NCBI GenBank assembly: GCA_934541015.1
Contig: CAKTDC010000012.1
Span: 1-64,000, forward strand
DNA: 64,000 bases
Direction of reading: 5' to 3'
Source of the DNA: an uncultured Luteimonas sp.
Lineage (GTDB): Bacteria; Pseudomonadota; Gammaproteobacteria; Xanthomonadales; Xanthomonadaceae
Shown here: in pieces, positions 9,241 to 20,618 of the stretch
How positions within the stretch are numbered: the first letter of the stretch is position 1
Layout: each line of letters opens with the position of its first letter
Translations under genes and position numbers: made by a program
The notes under the pieces: generated by a model
What the model saw: the letters and a program-made list of their open reading frames with translations, nothing else
Databases searched by the model: none
What the model was told of the DNA's origin: nothing

Positions 9241-10071
9241 TCAGTCGGCGATGGCGGCGATCTCCATGTAGCGCGCGTAACTGTCCTGCAGCCCGTGCAT
9301 CCGCGCCTGCACCGCGCCGCGTTCGGCGGGCGAGAGCGTGGCGAACGGATCGCGGGCCAGCACGGTCAGGGCGTAGTCGCGCTTGTGCGGCTCCAGCGCG
9401 GCCAGCTTCGCCGGCCCGCCGGGGCCGGTATAGCGCGCGTGCATCGTCTGCACGTGCAGCACTTCGTGCAGGGCCTGCCGCAGGCCGCGGTACTCGGGCA
9501 GCTCAAGGCCCGCCTTCTCCGCCACCTGCCTGCCCTGGGCGTCGTACCTGGACAGCGACACGAAATGGCTCGCGCTGGCGCGCATGAGCGAGATTTCCTC
9601 CTCCATGCCGCGGGCGTAGGCATCGAGCATCTCCCCGGTGATGGCCGGCCGTGGATCCGCGGCCGGTTTGCGCCCGCCCTCCCGGCGCCGGTCCCGCGCG
9701 ACAGCGGAAGCGGCGGACGCCGCCGACGCTGCAGCGATGGCGGCTGCACAGCGGCTGCGGACCTCGGTGGCGCGCTGCCGTGCCGAGGCGGTTTCGCTGG
9801 CGAAGCGGTTTGCCAGCCCGGCGTTGTCCACCGCCTGCAGCCAGCCGTCGAGTGCGACCGCAAGCGCCGGAGCGGCATCGCAGCCGTCGTCGGCGGCGAG
9901 CGGGGAGCCGATGATGCGCCGGTACGCGGCCTCGAGCGGTGCGGCCAGCGGGGACGGCTGCAGGGTGGCGGCGCCGGCGGAGGGACGGTCGCCGCAGCCG
10001 GTGGCCAGCGCCAGCAGCAGCGTCAGGCCCGCCGCGGCCAGCGCGGAAAGCGAAGGAAGGGGTGCTTGCAT
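9241..10071 (-). CDS. Putative lipoprotein with DUF-like helical domain
   Basis: The protein has 276 residues with an export signal ending in the lipobox LATGC (Cys at ~26). The mature protein is helical with an Ala-rich coiled region (~100-125) and a second part (~145-276) containing LRQALHEVLHVQTMHARY and other His/Arg-rich helices. No domain was recognised with confidence. The upstream region contains a 15-base motif (10128-10142) repeated in front of the next upstream lipoprotein gene. Confidence 0.6.
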   Translation of the reverse strand: MQAPLPSLSALAAAGLTLLLALATGCGDRPSAGAATLQPSPLAAPLEAAYRRIIGSPLAADDGCDAAPALAVALDGWLQAVDNAGLANRFASETASARQRATEVRSRCAAAIAAASAASAASAVARDRRREGGRKPAADPRPAITGEMLDAYARGMEEEISLMRASASHFVSLSRYDAQGRQVAEKAGLELPEYRGLRQALHEVLHVQTMHARYTGPGGPAKLAALEPHKRDYALTVLARDPFATLSPAERGAVQARMHGLQDSYARYMEIAAIAD

Positions 10072-10127
10072 CGGATTCGGTGCCTCGATGGACGGGAGAT
10101 GGCCGGCCGCGTGCGGGGCGCCGGCCA

Positions 10128-10142
10128 GTCATCCACGCGATC
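10128..10142 (-). promoter_or_regulatory. Repeated 15-mer upstream of the lipoprotein gene (copy 1)
   Basis: On the minus strand this reads GATCGCGTGGATGAC, ending 57 bases before the start at 10071. An identical copy lies 65 bases before the start at 10936. Position and exact repetition suggest a common promoter or binding element; the factor is unknown. Confidence 0.4.
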
Positions 10143-10183
10143 CGGGGGTGCCGACTGACAGGGGTCGCCGCAGGGGGGCTGCG

Positions 10184-10936
10184 TCAGTTGCCGATGACGA
10201 TGGATGCCCTGGCGCCCGGGATGCCGCCGCTTTCCGGGATGAAGTCGAGCCTGGACTGCCGCCGGAAATCGCCCCGCGCATGCCCGTCCTGGATCCGCAG
10301 CGGACGCGGCCCGGTTCCGTCGTCCAGGACCGCGGTGACCGTGTAGCGGCCGATCCGGATGTCCTCGATCTGGTGGTACTGGCGCCAGTAGTGGTCGTTG
10401 AGCCGCAGCCGCAGCTGCTGTCCGGCCGAGCCGTCGATCAGCGGGCCGTCGGGGGTCAGGACCAGTTCGACGTCCGCCAGATCGCCATCGAAGCCGGTGT
10501 CCGAGGTCAGCTGGATGAAGCCGCCGTAGTAGGCGTAGTCGTTGTCGGGCCCGCGGCCCTCCAGCCGCCAGCTGAAGTTGCGCACGGCGCCGTCCTGGTC
10601 GAAGGAATCGGTGGCGTCCGGGTGCAGCTGCAGCGTGTAGCGGCGTCCGTTGTAGTCCCTGGCGATGGTCGCGTGCGCGCGCCAGGCGCCGGGCTGCACC
10701 CGGATCCGGTAGCGGCCCGCGTCGTCGCTGGAGCCGTGGATGTAGGAGGCGTAGAACACCGAGTTGTCGAGCAGGATCTTTGCCCCGGGGATGGGGGCGC
10801 CGCCGGTGTCGACGACCCGTCCGGTGGCGTAGCCGTGCTCCGGCTGTGCGGCGTCCGTGCCGGCGTCGCAGGACGCGGTGGATATCGCCGCCAGTGCGGC
10901 CAGTGCCGCGGGTGCAAGAAACCGGAATGCCTGCAT
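10184..10936 (-). CDS. Lipoprotein with carboxypeptidase-regulatory-like domain
   Basis: The protein has 250 residues and starts MQAFRFLAPAALAALAA, with a lipobox around STASC (Cys ~23). Residues ~30-110 look like a CarboxypepD_reg-type beta-sandwich (GRVVDTGGAPIPGAKILL, then DDAGRYRIRVQPG), a fold common in envelope and carbohydrate- or peptide-binding proteins. The C-terminal half continues as beta-rich segments and ends ARASIVIGN. The start was placed at 10936 because the signal peptide begins there; an upstream in-frame extension exists but has no signal character. It follows the kinase gene by 149 bases on the same strand and is a plausible member of that regulon. Confidence 0.65.
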   Translation of the reverse strand: MQAFRFLAPAALAALAAISTASCDAGTDAAQPEHGYATGRVVDTGGAPIPGAKILLDNSVFYASYIHGSSDDAGRYRIRVQPGAWRAHATIARDYNGRRYTLQLHPDATDSFDQDGAVRNFSWRLEGRGPDNDYAYYGGFIQLTSDTGFDGDLADVELVLTPDGPLIDGSAGQQLRLRLNDHYWRQYHQIEDIRIGRYTVTAVLDDGTGPRPLRIQDGHARGDFRRQSRLDFIPESGGIPGARASIVIGN

Positions 10937-11000
10937 GTGGGGACCGCTGGATGTGGAGCGGGCCGAACGGCGACCCGGCCGCGCCCGGATGCCCGGGCAC

Positions 11001-11015
11001 GTCATCCACGCGATC
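11001..11015 (-). promoter_or_regulatory. Repeated 15-mer upstream of lipoprotein gene (copy 2)
   Basis: Minus-strand GATCGCGTGGATGAC, identical to 10128-10142 and similarly spaced from its gene start (10936). The following bases GTGCCCGGGC also resemble a segment upstream of the gene starting at 9117. Confidence 0.4.
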
Positions 11016-11085
11016 AGGCGGCTGGGACTGCCAGTCCGGCGCTGCCGGCCGATCGGCAGCGGGCCGGGCGCGCGCGTGCCGGCAC

Positions 11086-13704
11086 CTAGGGAACGGCCAG
11101 ACAGCTGCCTTCGTCCGGCCGGGCCAGGCAGTCGGCCAGCGGTCGCGTGGCCGCCGCCTCGCCCAGGGCGGCCAGCAGTTCGGCCCGGTTTTCAACGCCG
11201 CCGCGTTCCGCAAGCAGGAACGACAGCATCCACGGGCGCATCCATCGCGAGGCGCGCGGTTCCGGCGGGTTGCGCACGCGCAGGCCGGAGGCGAGTCGGG
11301 AGGATTCCCGGTAGTCACCCTGCGCGAAGCGGAGTTCCGCCTCGGCCTGGAGCGGGTGGAAAGCGCCCGTGGCCGCCTCGCCCGGCGGGCAATGGTCCAA
11401 CTGGCGAGCGGCTGCCTGCAGGGCTCCCAGGCGGATATGGGCCGACGCCAGATGGCCACAGGTGTAGTGGCCGTGGCGGCTGTCCTGGCGGTCGAGACGC
11501 TGGAGGATCTGCCAGCTCTGCTCCAGGCTGTCGACGGCGCGGTCCAGTTCACCCGCGCTCAGATGCGCGTGTCCGCTCAGCCGGAAACAGGATTCGACAT
11601 CTGCGGCCGCGTGCGGAAGCCCGGCGTTGATGCGGTCGGCGACGGCATAGTAGGGCAGCGCATCGGCGATGCGGCCGGTCGTGTGGAAGTGGACCGCGAC
11701 GTTGCAGTACACGGTGGCTTTGGTCGAGTGTGGCTGGCGGAAAATGCGGTCGGCCAACGTCACCGCTTCCGCGGCGATCTGGTCGGCCCGGACGGTCTGG
11801 CCGGCGTGCGCGAACACGGTCAGCTGGTTGGACAGCGACTCGGCGTGCCAGCCGCTCCCGGGCCCTTCAACGATGGACGAGAGCCGGATGACCTCCTCCG
11901 ACAGCCGGACATGCGTCTCCACGTCCTCCGGATTCACCGCGAACGCCATGAGGCTCAGCCCGTTGAGTGCGTCCAGGTGCAGCACGGTGTCCTGCAGGCC
12001 GGACTGAAGGATCGTCTGCACCACGTGCTCGAATTCGGCCAGGGACGCTTCCGGATCGGTGCCGGCAAGCGCTTCCCCCAGGACGATGCCCGCATCCAGA
12101 CGGACCGCGACGGCGTCTTCCCGCGCCAGCGCCAGTTCGCCGGCATCGACGGCCGCGCGCGCGTGGCGCAGGGCCGCCTCGACGTGCCCCCCCAGGCGCA
12201 TCGCGCGGGACAGGTCCGCCTCCACGCGGCTGCGGTCGGCGTGGGTCGCCATGCTGTCCGAGGCCAGCAGGGCGGCCGCCTGGGTGAGATCGGCCAAGGC
12301 CTTGTCCAGATCGTCCAGTTCGATCCGCGCCTTGCCGGTCAGTGCCAGGATGTCGGCGGCGGCCAGGGGGTCGCTGCGCAGCACGGACGATCTTGCGCGC
12401 CGCGCGCCCTCGTCGAGCAGTTCCAGCGCGGTGGGCACGCCGCCCGAGGCCGGCTCGGTGGATTCGAACACGTGCGCCAGGAAGTCGCGCACCAGCAGCG
12501 CGCGCTGGGCCTGCACGGTGGCGTTCCCGGCCTCCCGGCGCGCCTCGCCGGCCTGCCACAGCGTCGCCGCCACGCCGCCGGCCAGGCTTGCCGCGAGCAG
12601 CACGCCCGCGGCCACGCCGGCCCGGTTGCGGGAGACGAACTTGCGCAGCCGGTAGCCCGGGCGCGGCTTCTGCGCCAGCACCGGCAGGCCGTCGAGCCAG
12701 CGGCGCAGGTCGTCGGCGAGCGCGTCGGCGGTGGCGTAGCGCTGTTCGGGCTCCTCGGCCAGGGCCTTGAGCAGGACCCGGTCGAGGTCGTTCCTCAGCG
12801 GGACGTAGTGGCGGTGGTAGGCGTCGCCGGCATCGCGCACCAGCAGCGAGGGCCGGGTGGTGGCGTCGCCGCCGGCGCCCGCCTGCGGCAGGCGGCCGGT
12901 GAGCAGGCGATGCAGCAGGGCGCCGAGGCCGTAGACGTCCATCGCCGTGCCCGGCGGATCGCCGCGCAGCTGCTCCGGCGCGGCGTAGCCGGGCGTCAGC
13001 GCGCGCCACATGGTCTGCGTGCGGTCCGCTTCGGCGTCGCTGAACTGGCCGATGCCGAAGTCGAGCAGGCGCACGTGTCCGCTGGCGTCGACCAGCACGT
13101 TCGAGGGCTTGAGGTCGCGATGGATGACCAGGTTGCGGTGGGCGTAGGCGACCGCGGCGCAGACCTGCAGGGACAGGCGCACGATGGCGCGCGCGTCGGC
13201 GCCACGGGCTTCGCACCAGCGGTCGATGCGTTCGCCTTCGACCAGCGGCATCGCCAGCCAGCAGGTGCCGTCGTCGGCCACGCCCGAGTCGATCAGCGCC
13301 GCGGCGTTGGGGTGGTTCAGGCGCGCCAGGATCGCGGCCTCGCGATGGAAGCGCTCGCGTCCGGCGGCGCCGAGTGCGCCCAGGGTCAGCACCTTGACCG
13401 CCGCCTGCTGCCGCGCCGCACCGCTGTCCCGCCAGGCGCGGTAGACCACGGCCATGCCGCCGCGGCCCAGCTCCTCCGCGAGCGTCCACTCGCCCAGCCG
13501 GCGCCCCGCCAGGTCGCCGCCTGCCGGCTCCAGCGCGGCGCTCGGCCGGCGGTGCGCGGCAATCAGCTGGTCGAGGAGGCGGCGCACGGCATCGGGCGGG
13601 GCCTGCGTCGCCAGCCAGGCATCGCGCCCGGCTTCGGGCTGGTCGAGCCACTGGTCGAACAGGGCGTCGGCCGCCTGCCACTGCGCCAGTTTCTCAGGCT
13701 CCAT
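11086..13704 (-). CDS. Membrane Ser/Thr protein kinase with C-terminal TPR-like sensor
   Basis: The protein has 872 residues. The kinase domain spans ~72-340 with a complete active site: GRGGMAVVY loop (80-88), AVKVL with Lys104, HRDLKPSN with catalytic Asp197 (196-202), DFG at 215-217 and APEQL at ~242. A short hydrophobic segment (~362-385) should cross the inner membrane, leaving a long helical TPR-like region (~400-872) on the far side as a sensor. The start MEPEKLAQ was chosen because it overlaps the stop of the sigma-factor gene by 11 bases. Pairing with a TIGR02999-type ECF sigma factor is a recurrent arrangement in Xanthomonadaceae, suggesting the kinase controls sigma activity or shares its targets. 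Confidence 0.9.
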   Translation of the reverse strand: MEPEKLAQWQAADALFDQWLDQPEAGRDAWLATQAPPDAVRRLLDQLIAAHRRPSAALEPAGGDLAGRRLGEWTLAEELGRGGMAVVYRAWRDSGAARQQAAVKVLTLGALGAAGRERFHREAAILARLNHPNAAALIDSGVADDGTCWLAMPLVEGERIDRWCEARGADARAIVRLSLQVCAAVAYAHRNLVIHRDLKPSNVLVDASGHVRLLDFGIGQFSDAEADRTQTMWRALTPGYAAPEQLRGDPPGTAMDVYGLGALLHRLLTGRLPQAGAGGDATTRPSLLVRDAGDAYHRHYVPLRNDLDRVLLKALAEEPEQRYATADALADDLRRWLDGLPVLAQKPRPGYRLRKFVSRNRAGVAAGVLLAASLAGGVAATLWQAGEARREAGNATVQAQRALLVRDFLAHVFESTEPASGGVPTALELLDEGARRARSSVLRSDPLAAADILALTGKARIELDDLDKALADLTQAAALLASDSMATHADRSRVEADLSRAMRLGGHVEAALRHARAAVDAGELALAREDAVAVRLDAGIVLGEALAGTDPEASLAEFEHVVQTILQSGLQDTVLHLDALNGLSLMAFAVNPEDVETHVRLSEEVIRLSSIVEGPGSGWHAESLSNQLTVFAHAGQTVRADQIAAEAVTLADRIFRQPHSTKATVYCNVAVHFHTTGRIADALPYYAVADRINAGLPHAAADVESCFRLSGHAHLSAGELDRAVDSLEQSWQILQRLDRQDSRHGHYTCGHLASAHIRLGALQAAARQLDHCPPGEAATGAFHPLQAEAELRFAQGDYRESSRLASGLRVRNPPEPRASRWMRPWMLSFLLAERGGVENRAELLAALGEAAATRPLADCLARPDEGSCLAVP

Positions 13705-14272
13705 CGCCGTCCCCGCCGCCGCTGTCGTCGAGCATGGCCTGCAGGAAGGCGCGGGCGCGCTCCCATTCGCGGTAGACGGTGCGCTCGGACACCTCCAGCA
13801 GGCGCGCGATTTCGGCGAACTCCATGCCCGCGTAGTAGCGCAGCTCGACGATCCGCCGCCGCTGCGGGCTGATCGCCTCCAGCGCATCCAGCCCTTGTTC
13901 GAGCGCGAGCACGCTGGTCTGCGCCTGCGGCGCGTCGGGGATCTGGTCGTCGAGGCTGATCATCACCTGGCCGCCGCCGCGCTTGTCGGTGGCGCGCTGG
14001 CGCGCGTGCTCGACCAGGATCCAGCGCATCGCCCGCGCCGAGGCGGCGAAGAAGTGCTGGCGGTCGACCACCGACAGCGGCGTGCCCTGGCTGATGCGCA
14101 GGAACAGCTCGTGCACCAGCACCGTCGGCGTCAGGGTCGACTCGCGGCCCGCCATGCGGGTATTGGCCAGGCGCCGCAGTTCCGGGTACAGCGCCTTGAA
14201 CACCGCATCCATGCGCGCTGTTCCGCCATCGCGCGCCTGCGCGAGCAACCGGGTGATGTCTTCCTCTGGCAC
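13694..14272 (-). CDS. ECF-type RNA polymerase sigma factor (TIGR02999-like)
   Basis: The protein has 192 residues with sigma region 2 (ALYPELRRLANTRM, HELFLRI, HFFAASARAMRWILVEHAR) and region 4 with a helix-turn-helix (RRIVELRYYAGMEFAEIARLLEVSERTVYREWERARAFL). This pattern matches the TIGR02999 subfamily of extracytoplasmic-function sigma factors. It is first in a minus-strand block and overlaps the Ser/Thr kinase gene. No anti-sigma gene is adjacent, so the kinase probably replaces the anti-sigma as input (inference). The ATG at 14272 is followed by EEDITRLL. Confidence 0.9.
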   Translation of the reverse strand: MPEEDITRLLAQARDGGTARMDAVFKALYPELRRLANTRMAGRESTLTPTVLVHELFLRISQGTPLSVVDRQHFFAASARAMRWILVEHARQRATDKRGGGQVMISLDDQIPDAPQAQTSVLALEQGLDALEAISPQRRRIVELRYYAGMEFAEIARLLEVSERTVYREWERARAFLQAMLDDSGGGDGDGA

Positions 14273-14507
14273 GCCTTGTGACCTGCTGATCCGCGGCGGA
14301 CGCTAGCATCCGGCCGGAGGCGGTGCAAACGGCACAGGCCCGGTCCCGCGGCGCCGGCGCCGGAGGTGGCCGCTGCCGGGCCTGCGCGCGGCGATGCTGT
14401 GCAAACGGCGGGCCCCGGTGCTGAAACGATTGCCGGCGCGAAGGCCGGAGGCGTGCCGCGGCCGCCGCGTGCTACCGGCCGGCGACGGCTTCGGGCATGC
14501 TTTGCCC

Positions 14508-16694
14508 ATGGATACGGAGATCGCGCCGCGGGCGCTCTGGCGACGCCGGCTGCGCCGGGCGGGGATCGTCCTGGTGGCCGCGTATGCGGCCTACCTGCTG
14601 CTGGGCAACCTGTTCATCAATACCTCACTGGCGCATTCGCTGGTCAACCGCAAGCCCGGGAAGTTCCAGATGGAGTGGGGCGGCGGCCATACCCTGTGGC
14701 CGGGGCAGGTGGCGCTCCGCGACGTGTCGATGCGCGGCCACGTGCGCAACACGCTGTGGTCGGTGCAGGCCGACGCCGCGCGCGGGCGGATCGCCCTGCT
14801 GCCGCTGCTGCGCAGGACGATCCGCCTTCCGGTGGTGCATGCCGACAACGTCACCGGTTCGGTGGCGCGGGCCGACAGCGAGATGCCGCGCCCCGAGCAC
14901 AGGCCGGGCGGCTGGACCCTGTGGTTCGACCGCATCGTCAGCGACAGCGTGAAGGGCGGCACCGTGCGCGACTGGCGGATCACAGGCGAAGGGCGCGCCG
15001 AGGTCGGCTTCCGCAAGCAGTTCCGCGGCGGGCCGATGGAGCTGTTCGCATCGTCGGGTGCGTTCGGCAACGCCGATGTCGCGCACGGCGATACCCAGTG
15101 GCTGCGCGCGGCGGCGATCGAGACCACCTTCGCCCTGCCCGAGCACCTTTCGTCCGACTATCCGGGCCTCGCCAGGCTCGACCTGCTCAAGGCCGGCCTG
15201 AAGCTCGCCGGCGACACGGTGATGCTGCAGACCGACATGCACGGCGGCGGCGAGTTCGATTTCGAGGCGCTGCCGGGAGACGGGCGCATCGAACTGGACC
15301 TGGCGCTGGACGGCCGCGCGCTGGCCCCCGGCGGGCGCATGCACCTGCGCGCACCGCTGCGCGCGGTCGACCCGGATGGCGCGGCGCACGACAGCGTGCT
15401 GGACATCCGCCTGGACGTGGACCAGGACCTGCGCCTGCGTGCGCAGCTGCCGCAGCGGCCGGCCGGCGAACTCGAGCTCGACCTGGACCTCGACGTGCGC
15501 ATGCCGGGCAACACGCTGCCGCTCGACGACTGGCGCGCGCGGCTGGCGCAGGCCACCGGCAGCGCCAGGGCGCATCTGCAGCTGCCCTCGCTGCGCGGCG
15601 TGCTGGCGCTGTTCACCCACGCCGACTGGCTCAACCTGGAAGGCAGCGGCGCGGTGGAGGCCGACCTGCAGCTGGCCAACGGCCGGCTGGCGCACGGCAG
15701 CCGGCTGGTCGCGCGCAACGTCGACGCGCGCGCCGACATGCTCGGCGTGCGCTTCCGCGGCAAGGCCGAGGCCCGGGCGCACATCGAACTGGGCGAGGAC
15801 GGCCTGCCGGTGTCGAAGATGGAGGTGGTCATGCGCAAGTTCAGCGCCGCGCCGCCGGACACCGCCTCGGCGCACTACGTCACCGGCGAGAACCTGCGCG
15901 TGGACCTGCGCTCGGACGCGCGCCTGGAGCACATGCGGCAGACGCTGGAGGCGCGGCTGCGCTTCAGCGACGCGCAGGTGCCCGACCTGCGCCTGTTCAA
16001 CCGGCACCTGCCCAACGACCGGCTGCGCTTCGACGGCGGCAGCGGCCGCCTGGGCGGCGACCTGCAGGTGGATGCCGACGGCGACGTCGGCGAAGGCACG
16101 CTGCGGGTCGACGCGCGGCAGGCGCGGCTGGCGGTCGCCGGCCTGGCCCTGCGCGGCGACCTGGTGCTCGACGGGCGCCTGCGCCGCGGCCAGCTGCAGA
16201 AGGGCGAATTCGCGCTGGGCGGCACGCAGATCCGGCTGCGCAACGTCGCCTTCACCGAGCGCGGAGGCGACACCCGCGGCGGCTGGTGGGCGACGATCGA
16301 CATCGGTGACGGCCGGGTCGGCTGGAAGCAGCCTTCGCACGCCGCCGGCAGGATCAGGGCGCGCCTGCGCGACGTGGGTTTCCTGCTGGCCATGTTCGCC
16401 GACCGCACCGAGTTCCCGGGCTGGATCGGCCGGGTGGTCGACGCCGGCGAAGCCAGGGTCGACGGTCGCTGGCAGTGGCAGGGCGACACCCTGGTGCTCG
16501 ACCGCGTGCGCGCGGCCAACGAGCGGTTCGAGGTGGACGCGCGGATGAAGCTGCACAACGGCAACCGCCAGGGCGACCTGTACGCGAAGTGGGGCGTGCT
16601 CGGCGTCGGCGTCGAACTGCAGGGCGATGGCCACCGGCTGCACCTGCGCAACGCCCGCGAGTGGTACGACGGGCGCCCGCACCTGCTGCGCTGA
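14508..16694 (+). CDS. AsmA/TamB-like membrane-anchored periplasmic protein
   Basis: The protein has 728 residues. It has one N-terminal transmembrane anchor (about residues 16-36, [17 protein letters not shown]) and then ~690 residues of repetitive beta-strand segments rich in Asp, Gly and Leu (for example [25 protein letters not shown]). These are typical of AsmA-like and DUF748-like bridge proteins, which are thought to carry lipids between inner and outer membranes. The start MDTEIAPRA at 14508 puts the anchor at the N-terminus; the open frame begins at 14394. It stands apart from the divergent sigma-factor gene and is followed six bases later by the GIY-YIG gene. Family assignment is by overall pattern. 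Confidence 0.65.
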   Translation: MDTEIAPRALWRRRLRRAGIVLVAAYAAYLLLGNLFINTSLAHSLVNRKPGKFQMEWGGGHTLWPGQVALRDVSMRGHVRNTLWSVQADAARGRIALLPLLRRTIRLPVVHADNVTGSVARADSEMPRPEHRPGGWTLWFDRIVSDSVKGGTVRDWRITGEGRAEVGFRKQFRGGPMELFASSGAFGNADVAHGDTQWLRAAAIETTFALPEHLSSDYPGLARLDLLKAGLKLAGDTVMLQTDMHGGGEFDFEALPGDGRIELDLALDGRALAPGGRMHLRAPLRAVDPDGAAHDSVLDIRLDVDQDLRLRAQLPQRPAGELELDLDLDVRMPGNTLPLDDWRARLAQATGSARAHLQLPSLRGVLALFTHADWLNLEGSGAVEADLQLANGRLAHGSRLVARNVDARADMLGVRFRGKAEARAHIELGEDGLPVSKMEVVMRKFSAAPPDTASAHYVTGENLRVDLRSDARLEHMRQTLEARLRFSDAQVPDLRLFNRHLPNDRLRFDGGSGRLGGDLQVDADGDVGEGTLRVDARQARLAVAGLALRGDLVLDGRLRRGQLQKGEFALGGTQIRLRNVAFTERGGDTRGGWWATIDIGDGRVGWKQPSHAAGRIRARLRDVGFLLAMFADRTEFPGWIGRVVDAGEARVDGRWQWQGDTLVLDRVRAANERFEVDARMKLHNGNRQGDLYAKWGVLGVGVELQGDGHRLHLRNAREWYDGRPHLLR

Positions 16695-16699
16695 CGGCC

Positions 16700-17005
16700 G
16701 TGGATCGCGCAGACGGAACGCGGACCGGGCCTGCGGGCGGGGCGTGGTGGCTGTACCTGCTCGAATGCGGCGACGGCAGCTGGTACGCCGGCATCAGCAA
16801 CGACCCCGACGCGCGGCTGCTGGCGCACGCGCAGGGCCGGGGCGCGCGCTACACGCGCGGGCGCGGGCCGCTGCGGCTGCTGGCCAGCCGCGCCTATCCG
16901 GACCGGGCCGCGGCCTCGCGCGCGGAGTACGCGCTCAAGCGCCTGCCGAAAGCGAGGAAGCTGGCGTTCTTCGAAGGCGGGAGCGGGAGCAGGGTCGAAG
17001 GCTGA
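16700..17005 (+). CDS. GIY-YIG nuclease-superfamily protein (UPF0213/YhbQ-like)
   Basis: The protein has 101 residues and consists of a single GIY-YIG domain: [18 protein letters not shown] supplies the two half motifs, followed by [20 protein letters not shown] and the conserved Glu of [12 protein letters not shown]. Small free-standing members (UPF0213) have no settled role; some cleave single-stranded or damaged DNA in vitro. The GTG start at 16700 comes five bases after the previous stop; a longer frame upstream lies inside the AsmA-like gene and is not credible. Probably cotranscribed with that gene. Confidence 0.85.
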   Translation: MDRADGTRTGPAGGAWWLYLLECGDGSWYAGISNDPDARLLAHAQGRGARYTRGRGPLRLLASRAYPDRAAASRAEYALKRLPKARKLAFFEGGSGSRVEG

Positions 17006-17320
17006 CTGGCGGCCGGGATTCCTGCCCTTCCTGTCCATCCTCGCTCTGCTCCGTCCCCGCCGTGCGGGGGAAGGTCGGGATGGGGGCGCGCGCCACAGGC
17101 GCGCGTGAACTCCCGCAGCGACCGGCCTGCCCCCACCCCGACCTCCCCCGCCGTGCGGGGGAGGGAGCTGATCTTCGCACGCCGCATCCAGGCGGGAGAA
17201 AATCTGCATGCCAGGGCCAGCGCGACCGCCGCCACCATCGGCGCCACCGCGACTGCCGCCGCCGCCGCCGCCGCGACTGCCACCGCCGCCGCCGTCAGCG
17301 CCGGATCCGGCGCCTGCGGC
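17006..17320. other. Intergenic region with inverted repeat between convergent genes
   Basis: This gap separates convergent genes. It holds a ~110-bp inverted-repeat element (17053-17163) and a low-complexity GCC/ACC-rich stretch (~17220-17305). No CDS or RNA gene recognised. Confidence 0.6.
17053..17163. repeat. Inverted-repeat intergenic element
   Basis: Arms of ~35 bp at 17053-17087 and 17129-17163 are near-perfect inverted copies. Each contains a smaller palindrome around CCCCGCCGTGCGGGG, with a GCGCGC-rich spacer between. It may act as a bidirectional terminator or be a MITE-like relic. Confidence 0.6.
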
Positions 17321-20443
<3,123 letters not shown>

Positions 20444-20468
20444 CAGCGGGCTCCCGCCGCCTGGGGGC

Positions 20469-20588
20469 TTTCCCTTTCCCCGCCTGCGGGCGAAGTCGGC
20501 GCGAAGCGCCGGATCGGGGCGCTTTCACGCGCCTGCGGCGCGCCCCCATCCGCCTTCGGCACCTTCCCCCGCAGGCGGGGAAAGGGAA
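20469..20588. repeat. Inverted repeat between mdtB and mdtC
   Basis: Two perfect ~21-bp inverted arms (20470-20490 and 20568-20588, ending CCGCCTGCGGG / CCCGCAGGCGG) frame a GC-rich spacer that contains a further hairpin. It fills most of the 175-base gap. It could weaken read-through to mdtC or be a dispersed REP-like element. Confidence 0.65.
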
Positions 20589-20618
20589 GAGCGAATGCAG
20601 GTTGTTTCATCACCTCCA

